From an uncultured Acetatifactor sp. (GTDB lineage: Bacteria > Bacillota > Clostridia > Lachnospirales > Lachnospiraceae): DNA of 64,000 nucleotides. This document shows positions 43,457 through 51,831 of this stretch, piece after piece. The first letter of the stretch is position 1, and every line of letters begins with the position of its first letter. The translations under genes and the position numbers were made by a program. The stretch spans positions 1 through 64,000 of the forward strand of contig CAJTOJ010000018.1 of NCBI GenBank assembly GCA_910577665.1, read 5' to 3'. The notes under the pieces are model-generated. The model did not search any database. It was not told the origin of the DNA and saw only the letters and a list, made by a program, of their open reading frames with translations.

Positions 43457-45061
43457 ATGAACGAACAAATGAAACAGGTAGTGACAAGTGGCCGGACAGC
43501 CCTGGGCATCGAATTCGGATCCACCCGGATCAAGGCAGTGCTGGTAGACGAGACCCACCAGCCCATTGCCATGGGAACCCATGACTGGGAGAACCGTCTG
43601 GAGAACAATATCTGGACCTACAGCCTGGAGGATATCTGGAATGGACTGCAGGACTGCTACAGGAGCCTGGCCGGGGATGTAAGGGAAAAATGCGGCCAGG
43701 AGCTGACCACCATTGGCAGCATCGGATTTTCCGGTATGATGCATGGTTATATGGCCTTTGACAGGGACGGAAAGCTGCTGGTGCCTTTCCGCACCTGGAG
43801 AAACACCATGACAGGGGAGGCCTGCAAGGAACTGACTCCCATTTTCCAGTTCAACATTCCCCAGAGATGGAGCATTGCCCATCTATACCAGGCCATTCTG
43901 AGCGGGGAGGAGCATGTGAAAGACATTGCCTTTCTGACTACCTTGGCTGGATATATCCATTGGAAGCTTTCTGGGGAGAAGGTGATGGGGATTGGCGAGG
44001 CCTCCGGTATGTTTCCCATTGATTCTGATGCAAAGAATTTCCACGCAGGCATGATAGAACAATTTGATGAACTGACAGCGCCCAGGGGTTATTCCTGGAA
44101 GCTGGGACAGATCCTGCCCAAGGTGTTGTGCGCCGGGGATTCGGCAGGTACCCTTACCCGGGAAGGGGCGAAACTTCTGGATCCCACAGGGGTGCTCCAG
44201 GCCGGGATTCCCATGTGCCCGCCGGAAGGCGACGCAGGTACTGGCATGGTTGCCACCAACAGCGTGAAGGTGCGCACTGGCAATATCTCTGCGGGAACTT
44301 CCATCTTTTCCATGGTGGTTACGGAACGTGCCCTCTCCAGAGTCCATGAAGAGATCGATATGGTAACTACTCCGGATGGCTATCCCGTTGCTATGGTTCA
44401 CTGTAACAACTGCACCTCGGACCTGAATGCCTGGGTGAACCTTTTCGGGAAGTTTGCCCACAGGGCAGGCATGGAGATAGACAAGAATGACCTGTATGGC
44501 ATTCTTTACAGGGAAGCCCTGGAAGGAAACCCGGACTGCGGCGGTCTTGTGGCCTTCAATTATTTTTCCGGGGAACCTGTCACAGGCCTGGACGAAGGAA
44601 GGCCTCTCTTCGTCCGGATGCCGGACGCGCAGTTTTCCCTGGCAAATTTCATGCGGTGCCACCTCTACAGTGCCATGGCTACATTGAAGATCGGCAATGA
44701 CATCCTCTTGAAGGAGGAACAGGTGCAGGTGGATTCCCTGATGGGACACGGGGGACTGTTCAAGACCCCTGTGGTGGGGCAGCGGTTGATGGCGGCGGCT
44801 TTCAATTCTCTTGTGACGGTGATGGATACGGCCAGTGAAGGCGGCGCCTGGGGCATGGCTGTGCTGGCGGCCTACATGGCGGAAAAGGAGGAGGGTGAGA
44901 CGCTGCCCGACTACTTGAATAACCGGATCTTCGCAGGACAGACTGGTACCACCATTGCACCTCTGCCAGAGGATGTGGCGGGATTTGATGCCTTTGTGGA
45001 TCGGTATAAGGAGGCGCTGCCTGCGGAGGAAGCAGCAGTGAAAGGAATGCAGGGCCGTTAG
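43457..45061 (+). CDS. FGGY-family carbohydrate kinase (pentulose kinase-like)
   Basis: The protein is 534 residues from the ATG at 43457 (GGGAGAAGG upstream). The FGGY N-domain begins ALGIEFGSTRIKAVLVDE (phosphate-1 loop) and has SIGFSGMMHGYMAFD; the C-domain has GNISAGTSIFSMVV and MGHGGLFKTPVVGQRLMAAA. Members phosphorylate ribulose, xylulose, glycerol or gluconate. The downstream AraD and transketolase subunits suggest L-ribulose or a related pentulose. No isomerase gene is adjacent. Mosaic repeats flank the gene on both sides, so it may have its own transcript. Confidence 0.9.
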   Translation: MNEQMKQVVTSGRTALGIEFGSTRIKAVLVDETHQPIAMGTHDWENRLENNIWTYSLEDIWNGLQDCYRSLAGDVREKCGQELTTIGSIGFSGMMHGYMAFDRDGKLLVPFRTWRNTMTGEACKELTPIFQFNIPQRWSIAHLYQAILSGEEHVKDIAFLTTLAGYIHWKLSGEKVMGIGEASGMFPIDSDAKNFHAGMIEQFDELTAPRGYSWKLGQILPKVLCAGDSAGTLTREGAKLLDPTGVLQAGIPMCPPEGDAGTGMVATNSVKVRTGNISAGTSIFSMVVTERALSRVHEEIDMVTTPDGYPVAMVHCNNCTSDLNAWVNLFGKFAHRAGMEIDKNDLYGILYREALEGNPDCGGLVAFNYFSGEPVTGLDEGRPLFVRMPDAQFSLANFMRCHLYSAMATLKIGNDILLKEEQVQVDSLMGHGGLFKTPVVGQRLMAAAFNSLVTVMDTASEGGAWGMAVLAAYMAEKEEGETLPDYLNNRIFAGQTGTTIAPLPEDVAGFDAFVDRYKEALPAEEAAVKGMQGR

Positions 45062-45114
45062 GGTGTCTGGAGATACAGCCTGGGAGAGGCGCGGCTTTTC
45101 CCGGGATTCGGTGG

Positions 45115-45249
45115 GTTACTGTTCACAGGTGCCATCGCGAGGTGTTTTCACGCACCCTTTGCGTGACAAACCCGGGACTGTCGTGTGCCAAAACGCCTGC
45201 ATTTGGCGTTTTGTGTACATATGTTGCTGTGAACGGAGTGAACAGTAAC
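45115..45249 (+). repeat. Mosaic hairpin repeat, full copy
   Basis: It is 135 bp, GTTACTGTTCAC to GTGAACAGTAAC. The interior hairpin differs from that at 42959: 'gccaaaacgcctgcatttgg' followed by 'cgttttgtg' replaces the 'gcgaaatcgc' module, while flanking blocks are conserved. Confidence 0.85.
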
Positions 45250-45345
45250 TTCGGTGGATTTGTGCAGCAGGAACTGCCGGGAACTGAGCTGTATGGGGGG
45301 TACAGGTCCTGGCAAGACAGAGGATGGAAGAAAGGATAGGATACA

Positions 45346-46044
45346 ATGTTAGAAGCATTCAAACAACTGGTATATGAAGCCAACATGGATCTGCCCAGGT
45401 ATGGTCTGGTCACGTTCACCTGGGGCAATGTAAGCGCCATCGACAGGGAGAGTGGTCTCTTTGTGATTAAGCCCAGCGGAGTGGAATATGACAGTCTCAC
45501 CCCGGAGGATATGGTGGTAGTAGACCTGGAGGGAAAAAAGGTGGAGGGCCGTTACAATCCTTCCTCGGACACGGCTACCCATGTGGAACTGTACAAGGCC
45601 TTTCCACAGATCGGCGGGATAGTGCACACCCACTCCTCCTATGCCACAAGCTGGGCCCAGGCGGGCCGCAGTATTCCCTGCTACGGAACAACCCATGCGG
45701 ATTATATATACGGGGAAGTTCCCTGTGTGAGATGTCTGACCGCGGAGGAGATTGCGGAAGCCTATGAGGAGAACACAGGACATCTGATTGTCAATGCATT
45801 TAAGGAAATGGGCAAGGATCCGGTGGCGGTACCGGCGGTGCTGTGCAAGAACCATGGGCCTTTTGCCTGGGGCAAGGATGCCAAAGAGGCGGTACATAAT
45901 GCCGTGGTCCTGGAGGAAGTGGCCAAGATGGCATACCGGGCGGAGACCATCAATGCCAGGATCCAGCCTGCTCCCCAGGAACTACAGGACAAACATTATT
46001 TTAGGAAACATGGTGCCAACGCATACTACGGGCAGAAATCATAA
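45346..46044 (+). CDS. araD: L-ribulose-5-phosphate 4-epimerase
   Basis: The protein is 232 residues of the class II aldolase/epimerase family. It converts L-ribulose 5-phosphate to D-xylulose 5-phosphate. The zinc ligands lie in GIVHTHSSYATSWAQAG and KNHGPFAWG, and the block CYGTTHADYIYGEVPC matches AraD closely. FTWGNVSAIDRESGLFVIKPSG is the usual N-terminal region. GAAAGGATAGG precedes the ATG. Xylulose 5-phosphate feeds directly into the transketolase encoded 245 bases downstream. Confidence 0.95.
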   Translation: MLEAFKQLVYEANMDLPRYGLVTFTWGNVSAIDRESGLFVIKPSGVEYDSLTPEDMVVVDLEGKKVEGRYNPSSDTATHVELYKAFPQIGGIVHTHSSYATSWAQAGRSIPCYGTTHADYIYGEVPCVRCLTAEEIAEAYEENTGHLIVNAFKEMGKDPVAVPAVLCKNHGPFAWGKDAKEAVHNAVVLEEVAKMAYRAETINARIQPAPQELQDKHYFRKHGANAYYGQKS

Positions 46045-46072
46045 TGGTGGCAAAGCCAGGGATGGGAAGGGT

Positions 46073-46101
46073 GTGTTGCTGTGAACGGAGTGAACAGTAA
46101 C
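46073..46101 (+). repeat. Mosaic repeat, terminal hairpin only
   Basis: It contains GTTGCTGTGAACGG and GTGAACAGTAAC, the right-hand end of the mosaic repeat, alone in the spacer after araD. Confidence 0.65.
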
Positions 46102-46289
46102 CCGGTGCCCGAGCACATCCGGCGTTTTTGGGAAAACAGCTGGACGGGAGACAGAGTTTGTGCTACGATAACCATGAGATATGCGCCCTTTTCGGTGCCA
46201 TGTGGTTTGTAACAGGAAACGGAAGGGGATCAAAAGTGGCAGGTGCGCGCAGGGCCTGCCACAAGCCAATGTGGCAGAACGGAGGAAAA

Positions 46290-47132
46290 ATGAACAATTT
46301 AGAACTGCAAAAACATGCAAATGACGTGCGTAAAGGCATTGTCACGGCAGTTCACAGTGCCAAGGCAGGGCATCCCGGAGGATCCCTTTCCGCGGCAGAT
46401 GTGTTTACTTTTTTGTATTTTGAAGAGATGAATATTGACCCTGCGGATCCTCATAAGGCTGACAGGGACCGTTTTGTACTGTCCAAGGGACATACGGCCC
46501 CGGGGCTGTATTCCGCCCTGGCCAACAGGGGGTTCTTCCCGGTGGAGGATCTCACCACCCTGCGGAAGCTGGGTTCTTACCTACAGGGGCATCCCTGCAT
46601 CCATATTCCTGGCGTGGATATGTCCTCAGGCTCTCTGGGACAGGGCATCTCTGCCGCTGTGGGCATGGCCTTGGGAGCAAAGATGAACGACCAGGATTTC
46701 AGGGTATACACCTTGCTGGGGGACGGAGAACTGGAGGAAGGCCAGGTCTGGGAGGCTTCCATGTTTGCCGGTTTCCGTAAGCTGGATAATCTCTGTGTGA
46801 TCGTGGACAACAATGGATTACAGATTGACGGCCCTGTTGACCAGGTGTGTTCTCCTTATCCCATAGACAAGAAGTTCGAAGCCTTCAATTTTCATGTGAT
46901 CAATGTGGATGCCCATGATTTCGATGCCATCCGGGCGGCATTTAAGGAGGCAAGGGAGACGAAGGGCATGCCCACCTGCATCGTCCTGCACAGTCTGAAG
47001 GGGAAGGGTGTCTCCTTCATGGAGAACAGTGTGGACTGGCATGGCAAGGCACCCAATGATGAGGAATATGCGGTGGCGATGGCTGACCTGGAGAAAATAG
47101 GGGCAGAATTAGAGAAAGCAGGTGAAGTGTAA
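46290..47132 (+). CDS. Transketolase, N-terminal subunit
   Basis: The protein is 280 residues from the ATG at 46290 (GGAGG six bases upstream; the frame is open from 46128 but the start gives the normal N-terminus). It carries the thiamine diphosphate-binding half: SAKAGHPGGSLSAADV, SKGHTAPGLYSAL and the TPP motif GDGELEEGQVWEAS followed by DNNGLQIDG. The C-terminal half is encoded by the next gene, whose ATG overlaps this stop by one base. Together they interconvert pentose and hexose phosphates. Confidence 0.94.
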   Translation: MNNLELQKHANDVRKGIVTAVHSAKAGHPGGSLSAADVFTFLYFEEMNIDPADPHKADRDRFVLSKGHTAPGLYSALANRGFFPVEDLTTLRKLGSYLQGHPCIHIPGVDMSSGSLGQGISAAVGMALGAKMNDQDFRVYTLLGDGELEEGQVWEASMFAGFRKLDNLCVIVDNNGLQIDGPVDQVCSPYPIDKKFEAFNFHVINVDAHDFDAIRAAFKEARETKGMPTCIVLHSLKGKGVSFMENSVDWHGKAPNDEEYAVAMADLEKIGAELEKAGEV

Positions 47133-48088
47133 TGGCAGATACAAATGCGAGCACAGCAGTGAAAAAAATTGCAACCCGTGAAAGCTATGGCAATGCACTG
47201 AAGGAACTGGCGGAAGAATTTCCCGGCCTGGTGGTGCTGGATGCGGACCTGGCGGCCGCTACCAAGACCAGTATTTTCAAGAAGGCATATCCGGACCGGC
47301 ATATTGACTGTGGGATTGCCGAGAGCAATATGATGGGTGTGGCGGCAGGCCTGTCCCTGGTGGGGAAGATTCCCTTTGTCAGTTCGTTTGCCATGTTTGC
47401 GGCAGGACGTGCCTTTGAGCAGGTGCGGAATTCCATCGGCTACCCCCACTTGAACGTGAAGATCGGAGCTACCCACGCAGGTATCACCGTTGGTGAGGAC
47501 GGTGCCACCCACCAGTGCAATGAGGACATAGCCTTGATGAGAACGATTCCCGGCATGGTGGTCATGTGCCCGGCGGACGATGTGGAGGCCAAAGCCGCAG
47601 TCCGGGCCGCCCTGGAATATGAAGGCCCTGTGTATATCCGCTTCGGCCGTGCGGCGGTGCCCGTGATCAATGACAGGCCGGATTACAAATTTGAGATCGG
47701 CAAGGGAAGCGTGGTAAGGGAGGGCACGGATGTGACCATCGTGGCCACCGGTATCTGTGTGGATTCTGCCCTGGGTGCGGCTAAGAAGCTGGCCGGAGAA
47801 GGGATCAGTGCCGAGGTGGTGAGCATCTGTACCATCAAGCCCCTGGACGAGGAGGTCATTGTGAACAGTGCCCGCAAGACCGGCAAGGTAGTGACCGTGG
47901 AGGAGCACTCTGTCATCGGCGGCCTGGGAAGTGCTGTCTGCGACTGCCTGTGTGCAAAACTGCCCACGCCCGTGAAGAAGCTGGGGATGCAGGACGTGTT
48001 CGGGGAATCCGGTTCCGCGGCAGCCCTGGTACAGAAGTATGGCCTGGATGCGGAGGGCGTGTACGCTTCCGTGAAGGAGTTCCTGTAA
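47132..48088 (+). CDS. Transketolase, C-terminal subunit
   Basis: The protein is 318 residues. It holds the pyrimidine-binding domain (VVLDADLAAATKTSIFKKAYP, DCGIAESNMMGVAAGLSLVG with the catalytic Glu) and the C-terminal transketolase domain (VTVEEHSVIGGLGSAV). It pairs with the 46290 subunit; the one-base overlap favours equal synthesis. The split form is common in Clostridia. Confidence 0.94.
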   Translation: MADTNASTAVKKIATRESYGNALKELAEEFPGLVVLDADLAAATKTSIFKKAYPDRHIDCGIAESNMMGVAAGLSLVGKIPFVSSFAMFAAGRAFEQVRNSIGYPHLNVKIGATHAGITVGEDGATHQCNEDIALMRTIPGMVVMCPADDVEAKAAVRAALEYEGPVYIRFGRAAVPVINDRPDYKFEIGKGSVVREGTDVTIVATGICVDSALGAAKKLAGEGISAEVVSICTIKPLDEEVIVNSARKTGKVVTVEEHSVIGGLGSAVCDCLCAKLPTPVKKLGMQDVFGESGSAAALVQKYGLDAEGVYASVKEFL

Positions 48089-48104
48089 AATCTGGTATGC
48101 TGGT

Positions 48105-48299
48105 GTACCAGGCATATCTGTCCTGGTAGTGGAGTTAAAATGGAACAAACCGGCAGGGGCTATTCGGCAGCTCAAGGACAGACAGCACGCTGCCTGGCTC
48201 CAGGAATATGCAGGGGATATCCTGTTGGTTGGAATCCATTATGACACAGGAGACAAGACTCATGACTGTATCATTGAGAAGTGGGTGTTGGGGATGTGA
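48105..48299 (+). pseudogene. Remnant of an AAA-ATPase/PD-(D/E)XK protein (C-terminal end)
   Basis: One frame reads LVVELKWNKPAGAIRQLKDRQ then AAWLQEYAGDILLVGIHYD and ends at TGA 48297. ELK with the following AIRQLKDRQ is the end of the PD-(D/E)XK nuclease-like domain that closes a large family of Bacteroidetes/Clostridia AAA-ATPase proteins of about 550 residues. Everything upstream is missing. It is a decayed fragment behind the transketolase genes. Confidence 0.7.
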
Positions 48300-48309
48300 G
48301 GTATAAGAA

Positions 48310-48348
48310 GAAAGGGCGGTTTTCCGGTTGGGGGAGAACTGCCCTTTG
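48310..48348 (+). terminator. Terminator-like hairpin
   Basis: AAAGGGCGGTTTTCC pairs with GGAGAACTGCCCTTT around a GGTTGGG loop, with one mismatch. The T-run is short. It may end the pentose operon transcript. Confidence 0.6.
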
Positions 48349-48596
48349 TATGTGTATGAACTGACTTGTTTGTCCCAGGGCATTGTTTTTCCTACTATTA
48401 AAGTATAGAGGAGACATCCGGAAGATGGCCTGAAAGAAGTGGCATTATGCCTTTTGCCGATAATTATGCTGGCATTTTACAGAACCTTAAGAAATAAATA
48501 AACAAAAATGATACATTTCATGTTTACATTATAGGTGGATAGAGCAAAGAAGGGAACAAGAATATACATATAAGAAAGTATGCAGGGGGTACGAAG

Positions 48597-49853
48597 ATGG
48601 CGCGGAGCAATACAGAGGAATACCAGGTTATGCCTGAACTGATTGATGTGAGGAGGAACCCGTATCTGTTGGATTATGAAGAACAGAGAAGGTTGCGACA
48701 GGTTACAGGACAAACTACAGGAAGACGCCGGGTCAGCGGCCAGGGCGGATATGAACAGCGTCCGGCCAGGCGTCAGATGGAACCATGTCCACAACAGCCT
48801 GTCCGGGAGCAGTTCCAAAGGGAAACAGAGCGCTCCTGCATGGAGAAGGACGTGGAGATACATAGAAGGAGCAGCCAGACCGGGAGGGAAGGCTGTAACG
48901 GATACAGGCAGGGAAATACGGGCAGGAGACCGTACCGGCCAGACCAGTCCGTGTACACCGAAAGACCAGTCCGGGGAGGCCGGCCCGGTCAGGGAAGGAG
49001 ACAGGAACAGCTGGATCCGTCCATGTATACCAGACGGCCGGCCCAGGCAAGGCAGCCGGGACAGAGGCCCGTCCAGGCAGGCAGACGCCAGGGAAATCCC
49101 TATAGGGACAATGCCCGGGCCGCTCTGGCCGCCAGGCAGAGGCGGAAGAGGAAAGTGCTGTACCAGAGACTTGCGGTGGGGATCTGGACCATGTGTATCT
49201 GCCTGCTGGCTGTGGTATTCTTCTTCTGGAATGGGAATGCTTCTGCCGCTGAAACGGGGAACCGGACTGTATCGGACGACCTTCCTGTGCAGGAACCTGC
49301 AAAAGACCCGGATCCTGAAGTGCTGATACAGGGGCTGCCTGCAACAGAATTTGCAAAACATCCGGAATGGACGGAGAATTTCCTGACACCCAATGAATAC
49401 TCCAGGCCTGGTGATCCACTGACCAAGGTGACAAATATTTTCGTCCACTATACCGCCAATCCCGGTACAAGTGCTGCCCAGAACCGCAGTTATTTTGAAC
49501 AGCAGAAGGACACCCATGAAAGAAGTGTCAGTTCCCACTTCATCATTGGCTATGAAGGGGAAGTGCTTCAATGTGTCCCTCTGGACGAGATCGCTTACGC
49601 GGTAGCTACCCGAAACGAAGACTCCATATCCATCGAGTGCTGCTTTACGGCGGCGGACGGTTCCTTTACCCAGGAGACCTATGATTCCCTGATCGCCCTG
49701 CTGGCATGGCTCACAGATGTCTATGACCTGGAACCGGAAGACATCCTGCGGCATTATGACTGCGGCGGAAAGAAATGCCCACTGTATTATACGGATCATC
49801 CTGATTCCTGGGAGAAGCTGAAACAGGATGTGGCGCAGGCCAGGGGATTATAG
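48597..49853 (+). CDS. Membrane-anchored N-acetylmuramoyl-L-alanine amidase
   Basis: The protein is 418 residues. The first 185 residues are a basic, Arg/Gln/Pro-rich cytoplasmic region, one membrane helix follows (about 193-215), then a short linker and a C-terminal amidase_2 domain (about 275-415). NIFVHYTANPGT gives the first zinc His, ILRHYDCGGKKCP the second His with Asp and Lys, and VSSHFIIGYEGEVLQCVPLDEIAYAV the fold core. It should cut the bond between muramic acid and L-alanine at the outer face of the membrane. The long disordered cytoplasmic part is unusual and may target it to the division or secretion machinery. Confidence 0.9.
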   Translation: MARSNTEEYQVMPELIDVRRNPYLLDYEEQRRLRQVTGQTTGRRRVSGQGGYEQRPARRQMEPCPQQPVREQFQRETERSCMEKDVEIHRRSSQTGREGCNGYRQGNTGRRPYRPDQSVYTERPVRGGRPGQGRRQEQLDPSMYTRRPAQARQPGQRPVQAGRRQGNPYRDNARAALAARQRRKRKVLYQRLAVGIWTMCICLLAVVFFFWNGNASAAETGNRTVSDDLPVQEPAKDPDPEVLIQGLPATEFAKHPEWTENFLTPNEYSRPGDPLTKVTNIFVHYTANPGTSAAQNRSYFEQQKDTHERSVSSHFIIGYEGEVLQCVPLDEIAYAVATRNEDSISIECCFTAADGSFTQETYDSLIALLAWLTDVYDLEPEDILRHYDCGGKKCPLYYTDHPDSWEKLKQDVAQARGL

Positions 49854-49884
49854 AGTGCTTTTGCTTTGAAAACGGACATGCTTT

Positions 49885-49996
49885 GTTACTGCTCACTCGA
49901 TACTGCCGCGAAGTGTTTTCACGCGTTCTTTGTGTGACAAACCCAAGACTGCACGTGCATTACGTTGCTGAGAGCGGTGTAGCCGTGAGCAGTAGC
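49885..49996 (+). repeat. Mosaic hairpin repeat, short full-ended copy
   Basis: It is 112 bp, GTTACTGCTCAC to GTGAGCAGTAGC. Both ends changed together (TGTTCAC to TGCTCAC; GTGAACA to GTGAGCA), keeping the inverted repeat. The interior hairpin module is shortened to 'gcacgtgcattacgttgctg'. Confidence 0.8.
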
Positions 49997-50129
49997 CATG
50001 CTTTATGGACTGCTGATTCTTTCTGATATGTTTTTGTTGCGGCAGAAGGGCTTATTTGTTAAAATAGAGTCGAAATGTTTGAAAAGAAAGGCTCGGGGTA
50101 TTGAAGGGCACGCACACGGGGGTATCAGA

Positions 50130-50786
50130 ATGAATATAGTGTCGCCGTCTATTCTGGCTGCGGATTTTAGCAGGCTTGGGGAACAGATCAAGGAAGCGGA
50201 AGCCGCAGGGGCCAGGTACCTGCATATTGATGTAATGGACGGCGTCTTTGTACCGTCCATTTCCTATGGAATGCCGGTGATTTCTTCTATCCGTAAGTGC
50301 ACGGATCTGTTTTTTGATGTGCATCTGATGATCCAGAAGCCGGAACGCTATATACGGGAGTTCGCAGAGTGCGGGGCGGATCTCATTAATTTCCACTTGG
50401 AGGCGGATGTGGATGCCAGGAGCATTATCTATGGTATCCGGGATCTGGGGAAGAAGGTGGGGGTCACGATCAAGCCAGGTACAGCGGCCGGGTCTGTACG
50501 GCCTTATCTGGGGCTGGTGGACATGGTGCTGGTCATGACTGTGGAACCTGGCTTTGGCGGTCAGAAGATTATGCCCCACTGTCTGGAGAAGGTCAGGGAG
50601 ATCCGCAGTATGGCACAGGAGATGGGGTATCACCCGGACATTGAAGTGGATGGCGGCATTACCCAGGAGAACGTGGCGGAAGCCGTGGCCGCAGGAGCCA
50701 ATGTGATTGTGGCTGGCTCTGCTGTGTTTTGCGGGGATATTACTTCCAATGTAAGGCGCCTGCTGGAAGGCATGGGAAACAGATAG
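50130..50786 (+). CDS. rpe: Ribulose-phosphate 3-epimerase
   Basis: The protein is 218 residues, a TIM barrel that interconverts ribulose 5-phosphate and xylulose 5-phosphate. Typical blocks are present: SPSILAADFSRLG, HIDVMDGVFVPSISYG, DVHLMIQKPERYI, VLVMTVEPGFGGQKI and EVDGGITQENV with a C-terminal AGSAVF phosphate loop. The ATG at 50130 follows GGGGGT and gives the usual start; earlier in-frame codons lie in non-coding sequence. The partner pentose-phosphate enzymes are 2-7 kb upstream. Confidence 0.95.
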   Translation: MNIVSPSILAADFSRLGEQIKEAEAAGARYLHIDVMDGVFVPSISYGMPVISSIRKCTDLFFDVHLMIQKPERYIREFAECGADLINFHLEADVDARSIIYGIRDLGKKVGVTIKPGTAAGSVRPYLGLVDMVLVMTVEPGFGGQKIMPHCLEKVREIRSMAQEMGYHPDIEVDGGITQENVAEAVAAGANVIVAGSAVFCGDITSNVRRLLEGMGNR

Positions 50787-50903
50787 CAGCCATGCAAGAA
50801 GAGAAGCTTAGGCTGGAGACATCCCGGAAGGCGGGAATCACAGGACAATGAAAATGGAATGGCAGGAACCAAGTGGGCCAGGAAGCTAAATCGGAGGGTA
50901 ACT

Positions 50904-51665
50904 ATGCAGCTAGGTGGAGTCGGCGGACATAGCGCGGATGCGCATCATGTGACAAACTGCATCCATCCCCATGTGGAGCACAGACAGGAGACAGGAGGCG
51001 CGGCAGCAATGCAGGCCAATGCGGCGGCCCTGCAGGCCCTGCAGAAAGGCCAGGAGCAGCAGACGGCACAGTTTTCCCTTCAGGATTTCCTGCGGAAAGC
51101 CCTGGGAGGTGGCAGACGTTTTCTGGGAAAGCTGTGGGGCAGCAGTGATGCAGGGATTTCCGGGCAGTCAGGAAGGGAAGGACAGTCCCAGATGCTTTCC
51201 ATGGTACTGGGGAGTGAAGAGGCAGCTAAGGACAGCCATACAGGTCATGTGACAGGAGACCAGTTGTCCCAGCCGGATATCACACATGGTGTCCATGCGG
51301 CCAGGGTGACAGCGGCAGCCTCCGCTGTGATACAACCTGCCTCCCGGCAGTCAAATCCTTATTTCTCAGCAGTACAGGATGTGGGCAGACAGCAGGAGAC
51401 TTTGTGGGAGAAGGTACGGGTCAGGCTTAAGAGTGCGGCAGGCCGTCTGGCGGGACATCTGCCAGGGAGATTTTTCAGCAAATTCAGTGCCCAGACCAAG
51501 AGTTCCTTCCAGGCCGGGCAGGAGAAGCCCAGGGAAGATCTGCGCAAGAAAAGCAAATACCGCAAGGATGAACTGGAAATTGACTGCGTGCTCACAGACG
51601 AAAGCTATCTCCTGGATTCCTATGACAGAAAAGGGGAATATAGTAAACTGACGACGGAAAAATAA
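50904..51665 (+). CDS. Unknown Gln/Ala-rich protein
   Basis: The protein is 253 residues from the ATG at 50904 (GGAGGG upstream; ATG 50859 is possible). It is low in hydrophobic residues, rich in Gln, Ala, His and Ser in the first 170 residues, and basic towards the end (RKKSKYRKDELEIDCVLTDESYLLDSYDRKGEYSKL). The final 40 residues look like a conserved tail. No signal peptide or membrane helix. No family is recognised. It may be a structural or phosphorelay-like accessory protein, but nothing in the sequence proves a role. Confidence 0.65.
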   Translation: MQLGGVGGHSADAHHVTNCIHPHVEHRQETGGAAAMQANAAALQALQKGQEQQTAQFSLQDFLRKALGGGRRFLGKLWGSSDAGISGQSGREGQSQMLSMVLGSEEAAKDSHTGHVTGDQLSQPDITHGVHAARVTAAASAVIQPASRQSNPYFSAVQDVGRQQETLWEKVRVRLKSAAGRLAGHLPGRFFSKFSAQTKSSFQAGQEKPREDLRKKSKYRKDELEIDCVLTDESYLLDSYDRKGEYSKLTTEK

Positions 51666-51707
51666 GGGGAAGATCTTGTGTTGGAATGGGAAAGGAGGTG
51701 TTGTGAT

Positions 51708-51761
51708 ATGAAGCATATGATTCTGGCAGACACAGTAGGCGGGAGGGCCTGCATGGGATAA
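51708..51761 (+). CDS. Possible 17-residue leader peptide
   Basis: AAAGGAGGTG lies seven bases before an ATG that encodes MKHMILADTVGGRACMG and a TAA. The ribosome binding site is among the best in the window. The last codons enter a hairpin (GGCGGGAGGGC 51738-51748 with GCCCTCCCGGC 51769-51779). The next gene, a methyltransferase, starts 70 bases downstream. It could be a leader ORF tied to that hairpin or a free small protein. Confidence 0.4.
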   Translation: MKHMILADTVGGRACMG

Positions 51762-51779
51762 GGCAACTGCCCTCCCGGC
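51738..51779 (+). terminator. GC-rich hairpin before the methyltransferase gene
   Basis: It has an eleven-base stem with one mismatch around a 20-base loop. Only a weak T-rich stretch follows ('atttgat'), so it may act as attenuator or mRNA structure rather than a full terminator. Confidence 0.45.
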
Positions 51780-51831
51780 ATTTGATACCAGGCCCTGGAT
51801 GGTCAAGGGTATCTGGTCACAGGAGGACGTT

